This document shows, in pieces, positions 40,568 to 49,605 of a stretch of DNA of 59,786 nt. This DNA comes from Eubacterium sp. (lineage in GTDB: Bacteria; Bacillota; Clostridia; Lachnospirales; Lachnospiraceae). Positions within the stretch are counted from its first letter, which is position 1. Each line of letters begins with the position of its first letter. Where the stretch lies: assembly GCA_017938215.1 (NCBI GenBank), contig JAGBBZ010000005.1, forward strand, positions 1 to 59,786, written 5' to 3'. A model generated the notes under the pieces. The model saw only the letters and a list, made by a program, of their open reading frames with translations. It was not told the DNA's origin and made no database searches. The translations under genes were made by a program, and so were the position numbers.

Positions 40568-41848
40568 TTAATCCTGGTAGATATAAACTCCGTTCTTAGC
40601 GTTACTCTTTTTTACGTAGAGCGCATCGTCGGCACATTTGTACAGGTGATCAAAACTGTCAGGACCATTTGCCTGAACAGCTACGCCAATGCTGGCAGAT
40701 GTTTTGATCTCGATACCTGAAGCATAGATGGATTGATTTAGTTCCCGACACAGCGTCTCACTACGTTTTTTGACTAATTCTGTGGATGAAAAATCCCGAA
40801 CGTATATAACAAATTCATCTCCGCCCAAACGTCCTATGATATCGGAGCCGAAGCGGAAAAATCGTTTCAATGTCTTGCCTACATGGTGAAGTACCTCGTC
40901 GCCAATAGAATGTCCAAAGGTGTCATTAATATCTTTGAAATTATCCAAATCCATAATGATAAATGCGTTAATTGCATTTTCCGGGTGTGCCTGAGCAATC
41001 TCATCAATCTTTCGGCGTGAGGTTCCTTGGTTGTAGAGACCGGTTAAGGCATCGATTTCTGCTTGGCGCTGTAACTCCTGGTTACGAGCAACTTCTTCGT
41101 CGATGTTTACGATGCGACCGACAATGTGCCACTCACCACTGATGGAGTCCATGTATGGAGCGTAAATGGCTCGGTACCAGTTATAACCTTCTGGCTCAGA
41201 ATCGTTATTGAATAACGTACTCCGAAAATCAAAGGTTGTCTTTTCTGTCAATGATTCCGCGGATTGAAAGATCTTTTCGTATTTCTCCAAATCATCCGGA
41301 TGAATGGTCTGGATGGAATTAAGATTTTTCGTATAATCATCAATGGAGTAAATCGTTTGTGCTTGCCCATCTTTAATGATGGTTATGTCAAAATGATCAT
41401 TGGTGGCGTTATAATCGGCGATATATTCTGTTTCGTTTTCGGATATAATACTCAGTTTCTTCAACCATAAACGATGTTCCTTTTCTTGTCGGCGCACTTC
41501 ATTGTGTGCTTCGATATGGCTCGTAACATCTGTGATAAGAATATCGGAGAGTCGAGTATTTCCTCTTGGAGTTCCATAGCAAAGAACGACGATGCTGCTT
41601 CCGTCCTTTTTTAAAATCCGATGTTCTAGATAACGTGCGAACCCACCATCTGGATGAGGAGATTTGACCAATGATATATATTCGTCCCATTCATCTGGCG
41701 GAATGAGATCTTGCAAGGTCATCCTTCCTAAATACACATCCGTTTCTGTAAATCCTGTTAAAAGTGTAAATCCATCATTGATATTAATGATACGAAGGTT
41801 GTCATCTAGATCAATTGTATATGTGGCGTAATTTACCTCTCGAATCAT
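40568..41848 (-). CDS. PAS-GGDEF diguanylate cyclase
   Basis: The 426-residue protein has an N-terminal PAS domain (YTIDLDDNLRIININDGFTL, about residues 5-110), a second PAS-like region (about 135-250) and a C-terminal GGDEF domain with IGRLGGDEFVIYVRDF. The intact GGDEF motif predicts synthesis of cyclic di-GMP. The inhibitory RxxD site five residues upstream is absent (FGSD there), so product feedback is not expected at the usual site. No membrane segment is present, so the sensor input is cytoplasmic. The start is ATG 41848, with GAGG six bases upstream; ATG 41860 has no such site. Confidence 0.92.
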   Translation of the reverse strand: MIREVNYATYTIDLDDNLRIININDGFTLLTGFTETDVYLGRMTLQDLIPPDEWDEYISLVKSPHPDGGFARYLEHRILKKDGSSIVVLCYGTPRGNTRLSDILITDVTSHIEAHNEVRRQEKEHRLWLKKLSIISENETEYIADYNATNDHFDITIIKDGQAQTIYSIDDYTKNLNSIQTIHPDDLEKYEKIFQSAESLTEKTTFDFRSTLFNNDSEPEGYNWYRAIYAPYMDSISGEWHIVGRIVNIDEEVARNQELQRQAEIDALTGLYNQGTSRRKIDEIAQAHPENAINAFIIMDLDNFKDINDTFGHSIGDEVLHHVGKTLKRFFRFGSDIIGRLGGDEFVIYVRDFSSTELVKKRSETLCRELNQSIYASGIEIKTSASIGVAVQANGPDSFDHLYKCADDALYVKKSNAKNGVYIYQD

Positions 41849-41940
41849 ACTGTTCCTCATTTCTAATTTTATAAAAATTTTATATATTTTTTATTATAGC
41901 AAAGAAAGTGTGAAAAGGGAAGAGAGATTTGTTAAAAAAA

Positions 41941-41969
41941 TTGACATTTTGTCGTAAAATCGGTATTAT
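41941..41969 (+). promoter_or_regulatory. Promoter of the AgcS symporter operon
   Basis: TTGACA (41941-41946), a 17-nt spacer and TATTAT (41964-41969) lie about 40 bases before the start, leaving no room for a large riboswitch. Confidence 0.8.
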
Positions 41970-42009
41970 TTTCTATGGTGACTAGTATTGTTATAGAAGG
42001 AGAAGGTTT

Positions 42010-43425
42010 ATGTTAGCGCAGATCAATGAAATACTAACGATGATTGATGATTTTATATGGGGAGCTCCATTGATGATATTGATCATGGCTGGTGGCTTGT
42101 ATTTGACTTCCCGTTTAAAGGTATTGCAGGTAAGAAAATTACCATTGGCATTGAAATGGATGGTAATGAATGAAGAAGGTGGAGAGGGAGAAGTAACTTC
42201 CTTTGCCGCGCTGTGTACCGCATTGTCGGCTACGATTGGTACCGGAAATATCGTAGGTGTGGCTACCGCAATATGCGCAGGTGGTCCGGGAGCTTTGTTC
42301 TGGATGCTTGTGGCAGCGTTTTTGGGAATGGCGACGAAGTATGCCGAAGGTTTATTGGCAGTAAAGTACCGTACCGTGGATGCGGACAATCACGCATTAG
42401 GGGGACCTTTTTATTATATTGAACTTGGGATGGGAAAGAAGTGGAAACCATTGGCGAAAATGTTTGCCTTTTTTGGTGCTTGTGTCGGTCTTTTTGGAAT
42501 TGGAACATTTTCGCAGGTGAATGGTATTTCTTCAGCGATTAAGAATTTCTTTGATCCGAAGGATGCATATATGGTGAATATACCGAGATTGGGAGAGTAC
42601 TCATGGACGGTTGTACTATCCTCTTTGATTTTAGCTGTTTGTGTGGCATTGGTTGTAATCGGCGGAATTAAGCGAATTGCCAGCGTATCTCAGGTGGTAG
42701 TTCCGTTGATGGCCATTACATATGTGGTTTTTTGTTTGATGCTGATTTTTTCCAATCTGGGACAGGTGCCTGGTGCAGTGATGCAGATTGTGAAAGGAGC
42801 CTTTAACCCAGCGGCGGTAACAGGTGGTGCTGTGGGAACCATGTTGGTTGCGATGCAAAAGGGGGTGGCGCGCGGTATCTTTTCCAACGAAGCGGGCCTT
42901 GGGTCGGCGCCGATTGCAGCGGCAGCAGCTCAGACAAATGAACCTGTAAGACAAGGATTAGTAACTATGACGGGAACCTTTATTGATACCATTATTGTTT
43001 GTACGATGACAGGTATTTCCATTGTGTTGACAGGGGCGTGGCAAGTAGAAGGCTTGGAAGGTGTGCAGGTAACAACCTATGCATTCCAGAATGGATTGCC
43101 GATTCCGCCGCAAGTATCTTCTTTTATTTTGATGTTGTGCCTTGTATTTTTTGCATTTACGACAATACTTGGTTGGGATTATTATTCGGAACGTTGCCTC
43201 GAGTACCTATCAGGAAATAAAAAGGTTGTGAAAGTGTATCGTTGGTTGTACATTGTTGCAGTATTTATCGGACCATACATGACAGTGTCTGCGGTGTGGA
43301 CCATTGCGGATATTTTCAATGGACTCATGGCGTTGCCAAATATGATTGCGCTGTTTGCGCTTGGTGGCGTGGTGGCAAAGGAGACCAAAGATTTTTTTGA
43401 TAGACGGGCGAAGGAACATGAGTAA
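42010..43425 (+). CDS. AgcS-family sodium:alanine/glycine symporter
   Basis: The 471-residue protein has about ten membrane segments and the family landmarks FIWGAPLMILIMAGGLYLT, ALCTALSATIGTGNIVGVAT, WMLVAAFLGMATKYAEGLLA and RGIFSNEAGLGSAPIAAAAA. It imports small neutral amino acids with sodium. AGAAGGAGAAGG precedes the ATG. It overlaps the next transporter gene by eight bases. Confidence 0.95.
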   Translation: MLAQINEILTMIDDFIWGAPLMILIMAGGLYLTSRLKVLQVRKLPLALKWMVMNEEGGEGEVTSFAALCTALSATIGTGNIVGVATAICAGGPGALFWMLVAAFLGMATKYAEGLLAVKYRTVDADNHALGGPFYYIELGMGKKWKPLAKMFAFFGACVGLFGIGTFSQVNGISSAIKNFFDPKDAYMVNIPRLGEYSWTVVLSSLILAVCVALVVIGGIKRIASVSQVVVPLMAITYVVFCLMLIFSNLGQVPGAVMQIVKGAFNPAAVTGGAVGTMLVAMQKGVARGIFSNEAGLGSAPIAAAAAQTNEPVRQGLVTMTGTFIDTIIVCTMTGISIVLTGAWQVEGLEGVQVTTYAFQNGLPIPPQVSSFILMLCLVFFAFTTILGWDYYSERCLEYLSGNKKVVKVYRWLYIVAVFIGPYMTVSAVWTIADIFNGLMALPNMIALFALGGVVAKETKDFFDRRAKEHE

Positions 43426-44548
43426 GATCATTGCATTTTTAAAACAAGAAACAGTTTTGACAGTGGCGGTGTTATTGGCGATACTTTCCCTTGTGGTAGT
43501 TCCGCCGGATGCTGGATATATGGAATATATTGATTGGCGAACCATTGGGTTACTCTTTGGTTTGATGGCAGTTATGGCCGGATTCCAGCAGGCGGGGGTT
43601 TTTCGTTTTGCGGGAAATCGACTTTTGCGGCAAGTTCGTGGGCAAAAGGGTGTCATGGGGATATTGGTTTTTTTGTGTTTTTTCTTTTCTATGTTCATCA
43701 CCAATGATGTGGCGCTCATTACATTTGTTCCATTTTCCTTGACGGTTTTACAAATGGCACATCGCGAGAAAGACATATGCTTGACAGTAGTTTTGCAAAC
43801 CATCGCGGCAAATCTTGGAAGTATGCTTACCCCATTGGGGAATCCACAAAATCTGTATTTGTATGGAAAATCGGGGATGTCTTTGGGGCAGTTCCTATGG
43901 TTGATGTTACCTTATACGGTGGTGGCAGCAGTGTTTCTGCTTGTGCTGATTTTGGGGTATGGTGGTGCTCGTGGCGAACCGTCTACATCCACGAATACGC
44001 ACCTGCAAAAGGTGGAAACACCAGAAGGAAAATCGGTCGTGCTGTATCTGATTCTATTTGCAATCTGTCTGCTGGCAGTGGCAAAAGTATTGGCTACGTG
44101 GATTATGGTAATCTGTGTGACGGCAGTTATGATTGTGTACGATTGGAAACGTTTAAAGGAAGTGGACTATTCCCTTTTGGCTACGTTTCTGGCATTCTTT
44201 ATTTTTATTGGAAATATGGGGCGTATTCCAGTGTTCCGTGACTGTCTGCAACAAGTTTTGATGGGACACGAATGTATCACAGCAGTGGTGGCGAGTCAGG
44301 TGGTTAGCAATGTACCGGCAGCGCTTTTATTATCCGGATTTACAGATCGAACTTCGGAATTGATCGTAGGAGTAAATCTTGGTGGACTGGGAACATTGAT
44401 TGCTTCCATGGCGAGTTTGATTTCTTATAAGTTTATAGCAAAAGAATATCCAGCGGAAAAGGGGAAATATTTTCGAGCGTTTACTCTTTGGAATCTAGTA
44501 TTTTTGGTAGTGTTGCTACTTGTTAAATACGGACTGGATCAAATATAG
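43418..44548 (+). CDS. SLC13/ArsB-type anion permease
   Basis: The 376-residue protein has about ten membrane segments and contains FLCFFFSMFITNDVALITFV and ANLGSMLTPLGNPQNLYLYG, the duplicated ND/GNPQN-type signature of the ion transporter superfamily (CitMHS/ArsB/SLC13). The likely substrates are anions such as dicarboxylates or citrate. ATG 43418 lies inside the end of the symporter gene after AAGGA, so translation is coupled. No ars genes are near, so arsenite export is unlikely. Confidence 0.85.
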   Translation: MSKIIAFLKQETVLTVAVLLAILSLVVVPPDAGYMEYIDWRTIGLLFGLMAVMAGFQQAGVFRFAGNRLLRQVRGQKGVMGILVFLCFFFSMFITNDVALITFVPFSLTVLQMAHREKDICLTVVLQTIAANLGSMLTPLGNPQNLYLYGKSGMSLGQFLWLMLPYTVVAAVFLLVLILGYGGARGEPSTSTNTHLQKVETPEGKSVVLYLILFAICLLAVAKVLATWIMVICVTAVMIVYDWKRLKEVDYSLLATFLAFFIFIGNMGRIPVFRDCLQQVLMGHECITAVVASQVVSNVPAALLLSGFTDRTSELIVGVNLGGLGTLIASMASLISYKFIAKEYPAEKGKYFRAFTLWNLVFLVVLLLVKYGLDQI

Positions 44549-44561
44549 AAAGGTAGAGAGT

Positions 44562-45770
44562 ATGGCAAAATATCATAGTTTGAGTGAAGAATTGCAAAAG
44601 CAGATTCAGGCAGACCGGGGGGCACACTGGACCAATCCGTACCGTTTTCAGGATGAGCAAGTGATTCGTCGGTGGCCAGATCATGAGGATACCAATCTTT
44701 GGCGTCCTACGTTTGTACGAGATATCGAACGTATTTTGCATAATCCGTATTACAATCGATATTCAGATAAAACCCAGGTGTTGTCTGGTTACAAAAACGA
44801 TGATATTTCCCGACGCGCTCTTCATGTGCAGTTGGTATCGCGAATTGCGAGAAATATCGGACAAGCGTTGGGGCTGAATACGGATTTGATCGAGGCGATT
44901 TCTCTGGGACATGATATTGGGCACACGCCCTTCGGACATGCGGGAGAACGTTTTTTGAATGAGATTTATCAGAAGCATACGGGACGTTTTTTCAATCACA
45001 ATGTACAGAGTGTGCGTGTGCTGGATAAATTGGTGCGTTGGAATGTGAGTTTGCAAGTGCTGGATGGTGTTCTTTGTCACAATGGCGAAATGGAGATGGA
45101 TCGCTATTCACCAGTGTCGCTGACGTCTTTTGAGGAGTTTGATGGCCGAGTGGAGGCGTGCTATACAGATATCAATGCGAATAAGAAGCAGATTCCTTCT
45201 ACATTGGAAGGTTGCGTCATGCGAGTAAGTGACATTATCGCGTATCTCGGAAAAGATCGTCAGGATGCACAAAAAGTTGGAATAATTCCGGAAAAGAGTC
45301 CATTTTCCAACAAAGAAATCGGTGAGACCAATTCGGAAATCATCAATAATATGATTGTTAATATTATTGAAAATAGCTACGGAAAAGATCATATCTGCAT
45401 GGAAAAAGCGTTTTACGAGGCATTTTCCAATGCGAAGAAAGAGAACTATGAAGAGATTTATCGCCATCCGCAGGTGGATGCTATTTATGATGAAATCCAG
45501 CCAATGTTCGAGGAAATGTACGAAGAACTTTTGAAGCAAGCGGAAAATATGGACAAGGCTTCACATTTATATCAAGCACATGTTTCGTACCTACGCGGCT
45601 GCAATCGGAATTCGGATGCATTTGTAAAAGAGTATTTGAAAGAAGATCCGAACCAGATTGTGGTGGATTACATGGCAAGTATGACGGATGACTATTTTAT
45701 CGACTTGTATGCGGAGCTCTTTCCGAAGAGTAAGAGGTGTGTACATTTTAAAGGGTACTTTACAAAATAA
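44562..45770 (+). CDS. dgt: dGTP triphosphohydrolase (HD superfamily)
   Basis: The 402-residue protein shows the HD-domain dGTPase pattern: KTQVLSGYKNDDISRRALHV at the N-terminus (a PF-type insert), LGHDIGHTPFGHAGERFLNE with the HD pair at about residue 112, RVSDIIAYLGKDRQDA, and the C-terminal VVDYMASMTDDYFIDLYAELFP. The enzyme cleaves dNTP to the nucleoside and triphosphate. It follows the permease by 13 bases. Dgt enzymes can also act as anti-phage dNTP depleters, but this one is probably housekeeping, given its neighbours. Confidence 0.93.
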   Translation: MAKYHSLSEELQKQIQADRGAHWTNPYRFQDEQVIRRWPDHEDTNLWRPTFVRDIERILHNPYYNRYSDKTQVLSGYKNDDISRRALHVQLVSRIARNIGQALGLNTDLIEAISLGHDIGHTPFGHAGERFLNEIYQKHTGRFFNHNVQSVRVLDKLVRWNVSLQVLDGVLCHNGEMEMDRYSPVSLTSFEEFDGRVEACYTDINANKKQIPSTLEGCVMRVSDIIAYLGKDRQDAQKVGIIPEKSPFSNKEIGETNSEIINNMIVNIIENSYGKDHICMEKAFYEAFSNAKKENYEEIYRHPQVDAIYDEIQPMFEEMYEELLKQAENMDKASHLYQAHVSYLRGCNRNSDAFVKEYLKEDPNQIVVDYMASMTDDYFIDLYAELFPKSKRCVHFKGYFTK

Positions 45771-45782
45771 CAAAATAATACA

Positions 45783-45823
45783 AAAGAGCAGCAAAATATT
45801 CCATTTTATTTTGCTGCTCTTTC
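45783..45823 (+). terminator. Intrinsic terminator after dgt
   Basis: AAAGAGCAGCAAAATA and TATTTTGCTGCTCTTT form a 16-bp stem with an eight-base loop. Confidence 0.9.
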
Positions 45824-45890
45824 CTTTATGATGGCATTAGAACAAAAACAAGGGAAGTTGATTCCCCAATTCGCAAAGTGAGGTAAGAAA

Positions 45891-47369
45891 ATGAGACGTG
45901 TAGAAGGACATATTAACACAAAACATAAGATGGGAACCATTAATAAAGAGATTTATGGTCATTTTTCGGAGCATTTGGGAAGATGTATTTATGAGGGAAT
46001 CTATGTGGGTGAGGATTCCGAAATCCCAAATACAAACGGAATGCGAAATGATGTGGTGGAAGCATTGAAGGAAATGGAAATCCCGGTGCTTCGTTGGCCA
46101 GGTGGATGTTTTGCTGATGAGTATCATTGGCAGGATGGCATCGGACCAAAGGAGACGAGAAAACGCATGATCAACACTCACTGGGGCGGTGTTGTGGAAG
46201 ACAATAGTTTCGGAACTCATGAGTTTTTTGAATTGTGTGATCAGCTTGGCTGTGAGCCATATATCAATGGTAATGTGGGAAGCGGTACGGTTCGAGAAAT
46301 GTCGGAGTGGATTGAATATATGACTTTTGACGGGGAATCCCCGATGGCGAACTTGCGCGCAGAGAATGGTCGCAAAGAGCCTTGGAAGGTAAAATATTTT
46401 GGCGTAGGAAATGAAAACTGGGGATGCGGTGGAAACATGACACCAGAGTATTATGCCAATACGTATCGCAGATTCCAGACGTACTGTAGAAATTATGGGG
46501 ACAATCAATTATACAAAATTGCTTGTGGACCAGATGGAGCCAATTATGAGTGGACGGATAAATTGATGAGTATCATCGGTGATCGTTTTGCAGATGCGAT
46601 TAGCTTACATTATTATACCGTTCCGGGCGGCTGGGACGAAAAAGGAAAAGCGTTGGTCTTTGATGAGAAGGGATATTATGAGACCATTGAAGCAACTCTT
46701 CGCATCGAGCCAATGATTGACCGCCATTTGGAGATTATGAGCAAATACGATCCAGAACATAAAGTGAAATTGATCGTGGACGAGTGGGGCACTTGGTTCG
46801 ATGTGGAGGACGGAACCAATCCTGGATTTTTGTATCAGCAAAATACCATGCGTGATGCGATGGTGGCGGCTTTGAATCTGAATATTTTCAACCGTCGTTG
46901 TGACCGAATTTCTATGGCAAATATTGCGCAGGTGGTAAATGTGCTGCAGGCAGTGATTTTGACAGAAGGCGCGAAAATTGTGAAGACACCAACCTATCAT
47001 GTGTTTGAAATGTACAAGAGACATCAGAATTCTACGTTGGTAGACTGCTTTGTGGATAGCCCAGTTGAAGAGTGCGAAGGATACAAGATTCCGTTGGTTT
47101 CCTCTTCCGCTTCGGTAAATGAGGAAGGCGAACTTACGATTACCCTTGCCAATGCATCTCTTAGCGAGGAAATCGAAGTTTCTACAACAGTAGTGGGAGA
47201 ATTTGGGACTGTCAGTGGACGTGTATTGACAGGAAAAATGGATGATCATAACACATTTGAAAATGCAGAGGTTGTGAAACCAGTTGACTTTGACGGCGCG
47301 TCATTGGATGGTGATACTTTGACTGTGAAGTTACCAACTTGTAGTGTAGTTACTCTTGTTTTGAAATAA
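45891..47369 (+). CDS. Intracellular alpha-L-arabinofuranosidase (GH51)
   Basis: The 492-residue protein lacks a signal peptide. It has [40 protein letters not shown], the acid/base glutamate in [12 protein letters not shown] (about residue 173) and the nucleophile glutamate in [14 protein letters not shown] (about residue 294). These are the GH51 signatures. It removes terminal arabinofuranose from imported arabino-oligosaccharides. GAGGTAAG precedes the ATG. It is a single-gene unit between two terminators. Confidence 0.95.
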   Translation: MRRVEGHINTKHKMGTINKEIYGHFSEHLGRCIYEGIYVGEDSEIPNTNGMRNDVVEALKEMEIPVLRWPGGCFADEYHWQDGIGPKETRKRMINTHWGGVVEDNSFGTHEFFELCDQLGCEPYINGNVGSGTVREMSEWIEYMTFDGESPMANLRAENGRKEPWKVKYFGVGNENWGCGGNMTPEYYANTYRRFQTYCRNYGDNQLYKIACGPDGANYEWTDKLMSIIGDRFADAISLHYYTVPGGWDEKGKALVFDEKGYYETIEATLRIEPMIDRHLEIMSKYDPEHKVKLIVDEWGTWFDVEDGTNPGFLYQQNTMRDAMVAALNLNIFNRRCDRISMANIAQVVNVLQAVILTEGAKIVKTPTYHVFEMYKRHQNSTLVDCFVDSPVEECEGYKIPLVSSSASVNEEGELTITLANASLSEEIEVSTTVVGEFGTVSGRVLTGKMDDHNTFENAEVVKPVDFDGASLDGDTLTVKLPTCSVVTLVLK

Positions 47370-47384
47370 GACTTGTATACAGTA

Positions 47385-47417
47385 GGGCGGCAACATGATG
47401 TTGTCGCCTGAGTTTTT
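47385..47417 (+). terminator. Intrinsic terminator after GH51
   Basis: GGCGGCAACA and TGTTGTCGCC (47386-47395 and 47399-47408) pair around TGA, followed by GAGTTTTT. Confidence 0.85.
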
Positions 47418-47419
47418 GT

Positions 47420-47450
47420 AGCACAAGAACCATTGTGCTTGCACATAATG
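47420..47450. repeat. Dispersed intergenic repeat block with small hairpin
   Basis: AGCACAA-GAACCA-TTGTGCT forms a 7-bp hairpin. Within it CCATTGTGCTTGCACA (from 47430) matches 16050-16065 at 15 of 16 positions. It lies just ahead of the ribosome site of the next gene. Confidence 0.55.
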
Positions 47451-47463
47451 GAGGAGAAAAGGT

Positions 47464-47724
47464 ATGGAGAAGCAGATTCCCTTTTGTAAAAAATGTATGT
47501 GGACCAAGGAATTAATGGAGAAGGAGTTGATCAAACTCCAGGATTATATTGCTAACATTCCGGAGGAGGAGAAGGTTTCTCAGGAAGAATATGAAAATCG
47601 CCTTTTGATTTGCGACGAATGCAAGGAATTGCGGAGCGGCTTGTGTGGACAATGTGGGTGTTATGTGGCGATACGTGCAGCGCGAAAAATTGGATATTGT
47701 CCACATGTACATAAAAAATGGTAA
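47464..47724 (+). CDS. Small Cys-rich protein (DUF6171-like)
   Basis: The 86-residue protein has cysteine pairs typical of a zinc ribbon: FCKKCMWT at the N-terminus, LLICDECKELRSGLCGQCGC in the middle and YCPHVHKKW at the end. The central helix is charged (IPEEEKVSQEEYENR). This matches small conserved proteins of Lachnospiraceae often annotated DUF6171. AATGGAGGAGAAAAGGT precedes the start. The next gene encodes an acyl carrier protein 29 bases later; neighbours of this type often include nonribosomal peptide synthesis parts, but none are visible here. Confidence 0.75.
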   Translation: MEKQIPFCKKCMWTKELMEKELIKLQDYIANIPEEEKVSQEEYENRLLICDECKELRSGLCGQCGCYVAIRAARKIGYCPHVHKKW

Positions 47725-47753
47725 GTGCCAGTGAGAGTTTAAGGTGGTGTGGT

Positions 47754-48047
47754 ATGCTAAATGTGGATATCAAATTTCTTAGAGACGTAATTGCTCTAAG
47801 AAATTTTTTTGCCTTGCCCGAGGAGTTACTTGAAAAAAATCTCATCGAAGATCTCGGCTTTGATTCCATCCAACTAGTGGACTTGATCTTTTCGTTGGAA
47901 GAAAAATATGGTTTGCAGATAACCGATATGGGAAGTTTTTTAGAAAGTTTGAAAAGCGTCCGGGAATTGATTGCCTATATCGCAGAAAGGAATGGACAAT
48001 TACGAAGGAAGAGATGGCACAGTATGCCTATGAAAACGTACCATTAA
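47754..48047 (+). CDS. Stand-alone acyl carrier protein
   Basis: The 97-residue protein has the phosphopantetheine attachment motif in IEDLGFDSIQLVDLIFSLEE (Ser at about residue 40), typical of ACP/PCP domains. A C-terminal basic tail (RNGQLRRKRWHSMPMKTYH) is unusual for an ACP. AAGGTGGTG precedes ATG 47754. A perfect 13-bp terminator-like hairpin lies within codons 7-19 (see the separate entry). There is no fatty-acid, polyketide or peptide-synthase gene beside it, so its partner is unknown. Confidence 0.85.
   Translation: MLNVDIKFLRDVIALRNFFALPEELLEKNLIEDLGFDSIQLVDLIFSLEEKYGLQITDMGSFLESLKSVRELIAYIAERNGQLRRKRWHSMPMKTYH
47772..47810 (+). terminator. Terminator-like hairpin inside the acyl carrier protein frame
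   Basis: AAATTTCTTAGAG (47772-47784) and CTCTAAGAAATTT (47794-47806) are perfect complements with a nine-base loop, followed by T residues to 47810. In plain sequence terms this is an intrinsic terminator. Its position 18 bases after the start codon suggests attenuation coupled to translation. Confidence 0.6.
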
Positions 48048-48057
48048 AATAATGATT

Positions 48058-48111
48058 TGTCATAGAAATGTGACGTAGTTATGCCATATTTCTATGACAA
48101 TATGTAACTAC
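48058..48111. repeat. 12-bp inverted repeat with possible pseudoknot
   Basis: TGTCATAGAAAT (48058-48069) and ATTTCTATGACA (48088-48099) are perfect complements. GTAGTTA in the loop (48075-48081) can also pair with TAACTAC downstream (48105-48111). No T run follows. It precedes the LRR protein gene and may be a leader structure. Confidence 0.55.
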
Positions 48112-48134
48112 CTAAATAATGAGGAGGGCTTAAA

Positions 48135-49316
48135 ATGATGAAAAAATTACTATTATTAGTGCTTTTTTTGTTAGGATTGATGAATGTCAATCAAGCACAG
48201 GCGTACACAGATTCAGTTGTTCAAGGAAACTACGAATTTGTGTATGAATATACCAACGGAGGCATCTGGATTACGAAGATAACACCATTAGCAGATGAGG
48301 GGATTTCTGTATTAAAAGTTCCGTCAAAAATCAAAGGGATAAAGGTTGTGAAATTTGGAACGAAAGCACTTAAAAATGCAGAATGGGAGGATAACGGATA
48401 TAGCGAAAATGTATTTGGTGTGAGTCGGGCGCCGGATGATGCAGATACACCTTTTTGGCCAATGGATATCTATGAGCGCACGAAGAAGATAAAAAAGATA
48501 CAAATTCCGGAAACGGTAAAGACGATAACGAGAAAGAGCTTTCACTATTTTCATGATGGAGCAAGCATTAATATTCCCAAAGGGGTGAGGAAGGATGTTG
48601 AATACTTTGCGTATTATAAATGGAAAAAATTTACGATATCTTCAAAAAACAAGAAGTATAAGAAAGTGAATAATTGCTTGTTGTCTAAGAATGGAGAAAT
48701 ATTATATGGTTTTGTGGAAAAAAAAGACAAAGTCGTGGTTCCCAAAACGGTAAAGAAGATGGTGACAGGTGTAGCATTAGCTTATGATGACGCAACTATA
48801 ATTGTTCTTCCGAAAGGGTTACGAAAGATTGAAGGTGAAGGGTTCAAAATTTCCAGTGAAGTAACAATAAAGGTTGCCAAGGGGAATAAGAAATATGCTG
48901 CAAAACATGGTTGCCTCTATAATAAGAAAACAGGAAGATTGGTGACAGCATGCGCTCCGGATGGAGTGTTCCGCATTCCGGAAGGGGTAACATATGTTAC
49001 AGGATATTATGTCTCTGTTGGAGTGAGATATGATGATACGGGAAGTCATTGGTTTGGAGGTGGTACTCAAAAGATGATTGTACCATCAACCGTGAAAAAA
49101 TTAGATAGGATATTGAATTTTTTCGACGGACCGGATTGCGAAATTGTTATGCAAGCAAAGAAACCACCTAAACTTTCTTGCTTATTAGTTCATCAAGGAA
49201 TAAAAAATGTAGCAGTATATGTTCCTAAAGGAGCGAAAGCAGCTTATGAGAAAGCATGGGGGAAAAAGTTTAAAGAGTACAGTTCCTTAACCGTCACCTA
49301 CATCGAGCAAGAATAA
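48135..49316 (+). CDS. Secreted BspA-type leucine-rich-repeat protein
   Basis: The 393-residue protein starts with a signal peptide (KKLLLLVLFLLGLMNVNQAQA). It has irregular BspA-type (Treponema/Bacteroides) leucine-rich repeats such as IQIPETVKTITRKSFHYF, VVVPKTVKKMVTGVALAY, IIVLPKGLRKIEGEGFKI and MIVPSTVKKLDRILNFF. The C-terminus ends in a Lys/Ala-rich helix. BspA-type repeats mediate surface contact in several gut bacteria. GAGGAGGGC precedes the ATG. No sortase motif is present. Confidence 0.8.
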   Translation: MMKKLLLLVLFLLGLMNVNQAQAYTDSVVQGNYEFVYEYTNGGIWITKITPLADEGISVLKVPSKIKGIKVVKFGTKALKNAEWEDNGYSENVFGVSRAPDDADTPFWPMDIYERTKKIKKIQIPETVKTITRKSFHYFHDGASINIPKGVRKDVEYFAYYKWKKFTISSKNKKYKKVNNCLLSKNGEILYGFVEKKDKVVVPKTVKKMVTGVALAYDDATIIVLPKGLRKIEGEGFKISSEVTIKVAKGNKKYAAKHGCLYNKKTGRLVTACAPDGVFRIPEGVTYVTGYYVSVGVRYDDTGSHWFGGGTQKMIVPSTVKKLDRILNFFDGPDCEIVMQAKKPPKLSCLLVHQGIKNVAVYVPKGAKAAYEKAWGKKFKEYSSLTVTYIEQE

Positions 49317-49372
49317 TATAGGTATATTAAAAACAATAGGGAAGGATTGTGACCTCCACAGTCCGTCCCTAA

Positions 49373-49590
49373 ATGATCGAAGTAAAGAAAGTCGAAAAAA
49401 TCATGCTTCAAAAAGCGTTGAAAGCCATTATATCAAAAAGCATTTGATTTTTTTATGATTCACGGGCATCGCTGCGTTAGCGAGGAATAATCACATTGAT
49501 TACAAAAACGAATTATACACATTGTTTGGATATACGAAGAAGAAAGTTTTTGTGATTCCGGTATTTGTTATAGATCAGAGCAAGTTTTAG
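49373..49590 (+). other. Gene-free gap with possible coding relics
   Basis: The 290-base gap holds two short protein-like stretches in different frames: MIEVKKVEKIMLQKALKAII from 49373, and an ATG-less frame (49459-49590) ending NELYTLFGYTKKKVFVIPVF then VIDQSKF. A hairpin of GGGAAGGATTGTG with CACAGTCCGTCCC lies at about 49340-49372. The stretches lack ribosome sites, so they may be remnants of a decayed gene. Confidence 0.3.
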
Positions 49591-49605
49591 ATGGAGGGAA
49601 AAGCA

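Noticed and set aside
41941-42009. Glycine or amino-acid riboswitch ahead of the AgcS symporter
   Set aside because: The promoter leaves only about 40 bases of leader, too short for a glycine riboswitch, and no conserved core is seen.
44562-45770. dGTPase as part of a phage-defence operon
   Set aside because: Neighbours are transporters and a glycosidase, and the protein looks like the ordinary housekeeping family.
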